Assembly (NCBI GenBank): GCA_900542265.1
Contig: UQML01000025.1
Coordinates: 1-26,367 of the forward strand
Length of the DNA: 26,367 nt
Source: an uncultured Eggerthella sp.
GTDB taxonomy: Bacteria; Actinomycetota; Coriobacteriia; Coriobacteriales; Eggerthellaceae
Direction: 5' to 3'
Position 1 is the stretch's first letter. The number at the start of each line of letters is the position of its first letter. The notes beneath the pieces are model-generated. The model was not told the origin of the DNA. It saw only the letters and a program-made list of their open reading frames with translations, and ran no database searches. A program made the position numbers and the translations under genes. Shown piece after piece: positions 22,122-26,367 of the stretch.

Positions 22122-22589
22122 TTATGCCTCAATTTGCTTGATGACATTAACCATTTCTATCGCAGAAACCGCGCAATCAAAGCCCTTATTGCCCGCCTTT
22201 GTGCCAGCGCGCTCAATTGCTTGCTCGATGGTATCAGTTGTGACAATACCAAACATCACAGGAATACCTGATTCGAGCGATACATGCGCAATACCCTTAG
22301 CTGCTTCATTGCAAACAAGATCATAATGAGATGTTGCACCACGGATAACCGCGCCAAGACAAATCACTGCATCATATTTGCCTGTTTCAGCCATCTTTTG
22401 AGCGATAAGGGGTGTTTCAAATGCACCTGGCACCCAAGCTAAATCAATATTCTCCTCTGCAACATCATGGCGCAACAGCCCATCCATCGCCCCACCAATC
22501 AATTTTGAGGTAATGAATTCATTAAAACGAGATGCGACAATACCAATCTTTATATCGGAAGAAACAAGTTTTCCTTCAAACGTATTCAT
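22122..22589 (-). CDS. ribH: 6,7-dimethyl-8-ribityllumazine synthase
   Basis: Condenses the diaminouracil with 3,4-dihydroxy-2-butanone 4-phosphate to lumazine, the penultimate riboflavin step. It is 155 residues, normal length, usually assembling into a 60-mer or pentamer. Motifs: IVASRFNEFIT, the WVPGAFETP substrate loop, GAVIRGATSHYD with catalytic His88, and the phosphate-binding GIVTTDTIEQA. AAAGGA upstream of the ATG. Separated from ribBA by 133 bases containing overlapping inverted repeats. Confidence 0.97.
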   Translation of the reverse strand: MNTFEGKLVSSDIKIGIVASRFNEFITSKLIGGAMDGLLRHDVAEENIDLAWVPGAFETPLIAQKMAETGKYDAVICLGAVIRGATSHYDLVCNEAAKGIAHVSLESGIPVMFGIVTTDTIEQAIERAGTKAGNKGFDCAVSAIEMVNVIKQIEA

Positions 22590-22682
22590 ATAATAAAGTC
22601 CTTTCCATTAATCCAAATAAGCGATTTATATGTTTTAACACCCATACGAATACACGCTAGGATGACCCGCTTTACCTACTTC

Positions 22683-22708
22683 GAGCTTTTATGCGTTAAG
22701 CTCCGCAT
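22683..22708 (-). promoter_or_regulatory. interleaved inverted repeats after ribBA
   Basis: In the minus-strand RNA ATGCG (22708-22704) can pair with CGCAT (22695-22691), and GAGCTT (22703-22698) with AAGCTC (22688-22683). The pairs interleave, so they are alternative hairpins or, if strained, a small pseudoknot. It lies in the spacer between ribBA and ribH. Confidence 0.35.
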
Positions 22709-22722
22709 TAACCTCTTGCGCA

Positions 22723-23925
22723 TTAATTAAAAGCAAGAAGATGGCCCATTTTTTCTTGCTTTGTCTTGAGATAAAACAGATCGTGTTCAGTAGCAGGGAT
22801 CTGAATAGGAACTCGCTCGACAATTTCTAGGCCAAATCCTGAAAGTTGATACACTTTATCAGGATTGTTGGTAAGCAAACGCATAGTTGAAATGCCTAAA
22901 TCGCGTAAAATCTGAGCGCCAATATAGTACTCGCGCAAATCTCCTGCAAAACCAAGCGCAATATTAGCTTCTAGCGTATCCATCCCGCAATCTTGTAATT
23001 CATAGGCACGCAGCTTATTAACCAACCCAATTCCGCGTCCTTCTTGACGCATGTAGAGCACAACGCCTCGTCCCTCTTGCTCAACAGCGCGCATGGCGGC
23101 GGCAAACTGATCACCACAATCACAACGCAAAGACCCAAAAGCATCTCCCGTTAAACATTCAGAATGAACGCGACAAAGCACATTCTCCCCATCGCCTAAA
23201 TCACCCTTAACAAGTGCCACATGATGCTCTCCGTTAAGCTTATTGACATATGCATAGGCCTTAAAATTGCCATATTTGGTAGGCATATTAGTCACAGCAA
23301 CACGCTCGACAAGCTGATCATGCTGCTTGCGATACTCCTGCAACGCTTTAATAGAAATAAAGGTCAAATCAAATTCTTGCGCAAGTTCAATCAATTCAGG
23401 TGTACGCATCATGGTGCCATCATCACGCATAATCTCACAGCATAATCCACATGGTTCCAAACCAGCTAAACGACATAAATCAACCGTGGCCTCTGTGTGC
23501 CCATTGCGCTCAAGTACCCCATGAGGTTTTGCCATAAGCGGAAACATATGACCGGGCCTGCGAAAATCCTCTGGACGCGCAGCGGGATCAACGCATTTTA
23601 GTGCGGTAAGAGAACGCTCCTTGGCTGATATACCAGTAGTTGTGTCAATATGATCAATTGACACCGTAAATGCCGTCTCATGATTGTCAGTATTTTGAGT
23701 CACCATCTGCGGAAATTGCAGGCGCGCACAGTACGACTGGTCCATAGGCATGCAGATAAGTCCTTTGCCATATTTGGCCATAAAGTTAACGTTTTCTGTA
23801 GTAGCAAATTGCGCCGCACAGATGAAATCTCCCTCATTTTCGCGATCAGGGTCATCGGTGCAGAGAATAATTTTGCCTCTACGCAAATCCTCCAGCGCTT
23901 CTTCAATCGTATTAAATTCAAACAT
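22723..23925 (-). CDS. ribBA: bifunctional DHBP synthase / GTP cyclohydrolase II
   Basis: Fusion enzyme starting both branches of riboflavin synthesis. It is 400 residues. Residues 1-200 are the RibB domain making 3,4-dihydroxy-2-butanone 4-phosphate: DDPDRENEGDF (24-34), GISAKERS, RRPGHMFPL and HTEA (143-146). Residues 205-400 are the RibA domain: zinc cysteines 257, 268 and 270 in HSECLTGDAFGSLRCDCGDQ, and YMRQEGRGIGL (291-301). All key residues are present in both halves, so both activities should work. GGAGAA precedes the ATG; 41-base gap after ribE. Confidence 0.97.
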   Translation of the reverse strand: MFEFNTIEEALEDLRRGKIILCTDDPDRENEGDFICAAQFATTENVNFMAKYGKGLICMPMDQSYCARLQFPQMVTQNTDNHETAFTVSIDHIDTTTGISAKERSLTALKCVDPAARPEDFRRPGHMFPLMAKPHGVLERNGHTEATVDLCRLAGLEPCGLCCEIMRDDGTMMRTPELIELAQEFDLTFISIKALQEYRKQHDQLVERVAVTNMPTKYGNFKAYAYVNKLNGEHHVALVKGDLGDGENVLCRVHSECLTGDAFGSLRCDCGDQFAAAMRAVEQEGRGVVLYMRQEGRGIGLVNKLRAYELQDCGMDTLEANIALGFAGDLREYYIGAQILRDLGISTMRLLTNNPDKVYQLSGFGLEIVERVPIQIPATEHDLFYLKTKQEKMGHLLAFN

Positions 23926-23966
23926 GCATGTTCTCCTCTATGAGTAATACATCTTGCAAGCTCGTT

Positions 23967-24605
23967 TTAAAACCCGCAAGATTCCAAAAATGTTTTTGTT
24001 AAACCAGATGACGGCGCACGGACACCAAGGAACTTTTCAACATACTTCCCAATCACATCACACTCGATATTAATGCTATCTCCCACCCGCTTACTCACAA
24101 GATTGGTATGAGCTTGCGTATGAGGAATAACCGAGACGCTCAGATCATGCGTAGATACACGTGCTACGGTCAAACTAATGCCGTCAAGGGTAATTGAGCC
24201 TTTCTCAACAACGTAGTGCAAGATGTCGGGTGAAGCGTCAATGGTGTACCAAATCGCTGTATCATCACGCTTAATTGCCGTAATGCGTCCTACCCCATCA
24301 ATATGACCCGACACAAGGTGACCACCAAACCGTCCTTGTGCAGACATTGCGCGTTCAAGATTAACCGAATCACCGGGATTGAGCGCACCCAACGTTGATC
24401 GAACAAGCGTCTCATGCATCACGTCTGCACTAAACGAAGTTGTATCAAACGCAGTCACCGTAAGACATACACCATTTGTCGCAATCGAATCACCAAGTGA
24501 CACATCACTCACAACATGAGGCGCACGAATCACAAGTGTTGCTGAAGCAGTACCTGACTTCTTAGCGATGAGGTTGCCAACTTCTTCAACAATACCGGTA
24601 AACAT
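23967..24605 (-). CDS. ribE: riboflavin synthase, alpha subunit
   Basis: Dismutates two lumazine molecules to riboflavin and the diaminouracil. It is 212 residues made of two lumazine-binding barrel repeats. The N-terminal signature MFTGIVEEVG is present, followed by GDSIATNGVCLTVT and GGHLVSGHIDGVG in the first half, and LDGISLTV in the second. Its ATG immediately follows the ribD stop (TAGATG), with GAGGTG inside the end of ribD, so translation is coupled. Confidence 0.96.
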   Translation of the reverse strand: MFTGIVEEVGNLIAKKSGTASATLVIRAPHVVSDVSLGDSIATNGVCLTVTAFDTTSFSADVMHETLVRSTLGALNPGDSVNLERAMSAQGRFGGHLVSGHIDGVGRITAIKRDDTAIWYTIDASPDILHYVVEKGSITLDGISLTVARVSTHDLSVSVIPHTQAHTNLVSKRVGDSINIECDVIGKYVEKFLGVRAPSSGLTKTFLESCGF

Positions 24606-25769
24606 CTACTGCACCTCACATTCCAACAAGAGATCGCATCCAAAATATGTAACGCGCGGTATTGTTGTAACAAAAGCGTGCTTGGGCACATCAACTCCAT
24701 ATCCCCCAACAGGCGAAGTGGCTTGCGCACCGCCGAACACCTTAGGAGCAAGATAAACTTGAAGAGCTTGCACTACCTCAAAGGAAAACGCTGACCACGC
24801 AAGAGTTGCTCCTCCTTCAAGCAAGATGGAGTCGATACCTTGTGCGCCAAGCTTCTCCATTGCGTCATACAGATCGAGCGACTCGCCCGCTTTTTGCACA
24901 ACTACAAGATCACAATCCGCTTCACGATAAGGCATCTGGCGCGCAATGTCACTTACGCTTGTGACAATAACCGTAGGAACCTCGCTCGCTGTTTTAACAA
25001 CCTTCGACGTGAGGGGCGTTCTTAAATTCGTATCACAAATGATACGAATTGGATTCTTTGGTTGTGGGATAAATTCAGTTGTCGCATCACAGGTATTGCA
25101 CGCGCCTTCTTCAAGAAATTCTTCCATTCGACAGGTTAATACTGGGTCGTCTTGAATAATGGTATTAACTCCTACCATGATGCCCATGTTTTTCTGACGA
25201 TCAACATGCACACGCCTCCGTGCTGCCTCAGAAGTAATCCAGCGTGATTTCCCCGTACGGGTTGCAATCTTGCCATCAAGCGTCATGGCGTATTTCACGG
25301 TGACATAAGGCATTTTTGTCGTTATATAGTGGAAGAAAGCAGCATTGATCTTCATGCACTCATCAAGACAAACACTTTCTTCTACATCAATACCAGCTTC
25401 TCGCAAGAGGGCAATTCCCTTTCCCGCAACACAAGGATTAGGATCAAGAGCACCCACAACAACGCGAACAATACCTGAATCGATGATCGCATCGGTACAG
25501 GGTGGCTGCTTTCCCGTATGACAACAAGGTTCCAAAGTCACATAGAGCGTTGACCCTTGAGGATCTACACCACGTCGAACGCAATCAGCCAATGCTTCTC
25601 GCTCTGCATGAGGCAAACCAAAAGCACGATGCCAGCCCTCACCTAATATCTGACCGTCTTTAACAAGAACAGCCCCCACCAAAGGATTAGGATTAACAAG
25701 TCCAACTCCACGCTCAGCAAGCGCAAGAGCGCGCTTCATAAAGTACCTATCTTGTAACTGATCATTCAT
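24606..25769 (-). CDS. ribD: riboflavin deaminase/reductase
   Basis: Bifunctional enzyme acting on the GTP cyclohydrolase II product. It is 387 residues from the ATG at 25769, which has a full AAAGGAGG nine bases upstream; a longer in-frame reading runs back into the leader terminator and is rejected. The N-terminal deaminase carries the zinc site His54, Cys82 and Cys91 with Glu56 in HAE and PCCHTGKQPPC. The C-terminal reductase has VKYAMTLDGKIAT, WITSEAARRRVH and the LLEGGATLAW motif. First gene of the operon controlled by the FMN riboswitch. Confidence 0.96.
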   Translation of the reverse strand: MNDQLQDRYFMKRALALAERGVGLVNPNPLVGAVLVKDGQILGEGWHRAFGLPHAEREALADCVRRGVDPQGSTLYVTLEPCCHTGKQPPCTDAIIDSGIVRVVVGALDPNPCVAGKGIALLREAGIDVEESVCLDECMKINAAFFHYITTKMPYVTVKYAMTLDGKIATRTGKSRWITSEAARRRVHVDRQKNMGIMVGVNTIIQDDPVLTCRMEEFLEEGACNTCDATTEFIPQPKNPIRIICDTNLRTPLTSKVVKTASEVPTVIVTSVSDIARQMPYREADCDLVVVQKAGESLDLYDAMEKLGAQGIDSILLEGGATLAWSAFSFEVVQALQVYLAPKVFGGAQATSPVGGYGVDVPKHAFVTTIPRVTYFGCDLLLECEVQ

Positions 25770-25865
25770 CCAACAACACCTCCTTTCATGAAAAATATTC
25801 CAAACCGACTTCAAATAAATGCAATCTTGGGTTTGAATATTTCCCTTACCAGAGATGTTGGAGCC

Positions 25866-25903
25866 ACAAAAAAACCCTGAAGCGCTGCACAAGCACTCCA
25901 GGG
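25866..25903 (-). terminator. expression-platform terminator of the FMN riboswitch
   Basis: An 11-bp stem with two G-T pairs (25893-25903 with 25875-25885), 7-base loop, followed on the minus strand by seven Ts. It lies between aptamer and ribD, as expected for FMN-induced termination. Confidence 0.9.
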
Positions 25904-25923
25904 CATATCATCAAAAAATGCAA

Positions 25924-25946
25924 CTCATTATCTCGACAGATATGAG
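25924..25946 (-). promoter_or_regulatory. linker hairpin between FMN aptamer and terminator
   Basis: CTCAT-ATCT pairs with AGAT-A-ATGAG (one bulged A) around a GTCG loop, and is followed by TTGCATTTTTTG. It may be an extra terminator or part of the switching platform. Confidence 0.4.
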
Positions 25947-25954
25947 ACTAACAT

Positions 25955-26150
25955 CCATCTTCTTCCATCCGGACTGTAACCGTTGGTTCTGGATTCACAC
26001 CAGATCAGCCAATCAGCATTTCTAATATACCTGCTTTTTCAGTTTCTTAATTATGCCGATTGGGTCGCGGACTCTAGTAACACTATAAACACTTGCGCGT
26101 CATTTTGCCCTATTACCGCCAGTGAGGAATTTCACCTCGCCCTGAAGACT
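25955..26150 (-). ncRNA. FMN riboswitch (RFN element)
   Basis: The minus strand carries the conserved blocks in order: TCTTCAGGGCGAGGTGAAAT, CCTCACTGGCGGTAAT, GTCCGCGACCC, TGATCTGGTGTGAATCCAG, ACGGTTACAGTCCGGATGG, and the closing GAAGA that pairs with the opening TCTTC. This is the standard six-helix FMN aptamer. Bound FMN should favour the downstream terminator and shut off ribD-ribE-ribBA-ribH-HAD. One stem (near 26010-26060) is long and AT-rich. Confidence 0.96.
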
Positions 26151-26170
26151 GTATTCATTTGTTGCAATAA

Positions 26171-26199
26171 ACCTTACCTAAAGCATCTCCTTTGCGCAA
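26171..26199 (-). promoter_or_regulatory. candidate rib operon promoter
   Basis: TTGCGC (26199-26194) and TAAGGT (26176-26171) with 17-base spacing lie about 20 bases before the aptamer. The hexamers are poor, so the assignment rests mainly on position. Confidence 0.3.
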
Positions 26200-26233
26200 G
26201 CACAATGTGCGTTTAATCCGCCTACGATATTCT

Positions 26234-26367
26234 TTAACTCTTCTTCATACGGCGGCGCGCAACTACCAATGCTACACCTGCTGCTACAGCTAGTGCACCA
26301 ACACCAAGAGCAACTAGTGCAGTGGTATCTCCTGTCTTTGCAAGTTTAGCAGCTTCAGCCTGCTCTT
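26234..26367 (-). CDS. C-terminus of a sortase-anchored surface protein (partial)
   Basis: Only the last 43 residues are in the window; the gene begins beyond the right edge. The tail has the three-part cell-wall sorting signal: the motif LAKTGD, a hydrophobic segment of about 23 residues (TALVALGVGALAVAAGVALVVA), and the charged end RRRMKKS. The second motif residue is Ala, not the Pro of LPXTG. LAXTG is the motif known for class E sortases of some actinobacteria, though class A or C enzymes in this organism might tolerate it. The upstream Ala/Glu/Gln-rich residues suggest a repetitive or coiled stalk. The function of the exported part cannot be seen. Confidence 0.8.
   Translation of the reverse strand, partial: EQAEAAKLAKTGDTTALVALGVGALAVAAGVALVVARRRMKKS

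Noticed and set aside
25770..25892. 41 extra in-frame codons before ribD
   Set aside because: They run through the riboswitch terminator hairpin, and the ATG at 25769 has an ideal ribosome site.
25983..26216. 77-codon open frame on the plus strand
   Set aside because: It is antisense to the FMN riboswitch, which explains the conservation and structure.
1..26367. Mobile element, prophage or defence system
   Set aside because: No transposase, integrase, terminal repeats, phage structural genes or defence domains were seen. Gene content is housekeeping throughout.

Overview
The window is ordinary chromosomal core sequence from a moderately low-GC member of the Actinomycetota. EF-Tu, the SecE/NusG/L11/L1 block, the type-Ic aspartate aminotransferase and the GTG/TTG and leaderless-type starts fit the class Coriobacteriia. 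That placement is an impression from protein character, not a phylogeny. I found no phage, transposon, CRISPR array or defence island.

Layout. (1) 1-4347, plus strand: a FabK-type enoyl-ACP reductase, a beta-carbonic anhydrase, an ArsB/NhaD-type ion transporter and a Rossmann/DUF2520 protein. Their upstream regions carry several AT-rich palindromes. (2) 4398-16097, minus strand, translation machinery. Read in transcription order it runs tRNA-Tyr, tRNA-Thr, tRNA-Met, tuf, rpmG, tRNA-Trp, secE, nusG, rplK, rplA, terminator. A separate unit follows: HEAT-like protein, icd, acnA. Then comes an L10 leader with rplJ, rplL, a terminator, and a DUF4013 membrane protein. The usual rplKA-rplJL continuity is broken by the three-gene unit, and rpoBC does not follow rplL. 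(3) 16098-21304: a PutP-type sodium/proline symporter divergent from an aspartate aminotransferase, a bidirectional terminator, then a TDT-family transporter divergent from a LysR regulator with a textbook operator between them. (4) 21297-26150, minus strand: an FMN riboswitch with terminator controlling ribD-ribE-ribBA-ribH and a terminal HAD phosphatase. (5) At the right edge is the C-terminus of a sortase-anchored surface protein.

How the genes work together. The rib operon supplies every step from GTP and ribulose-5-phosphate to riboflavin except the phosphatase step, and the HAD enzyme is well placed to supply that. Aconitase and NAD-type isocitrate dehydrogenase give citrate to 2-oxoglutarate. 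The aminotransferase and the proline symporter lie in the same amino-acid/carbon-skeleton area of metabolism.

The most worthwhile leads are the HAD phosphatase as the missing riboflavin step, a 16-bp palindrome over the -35 of the HEAT-icd-acnA promoter, the two-layer L10 leader, the competing hairpins at the 5' end of the tRNA-tuf transcript, and the LAKTG sorting signal. None is a wholly new system. They are specific, testable regulatory or enzymatic assignments.
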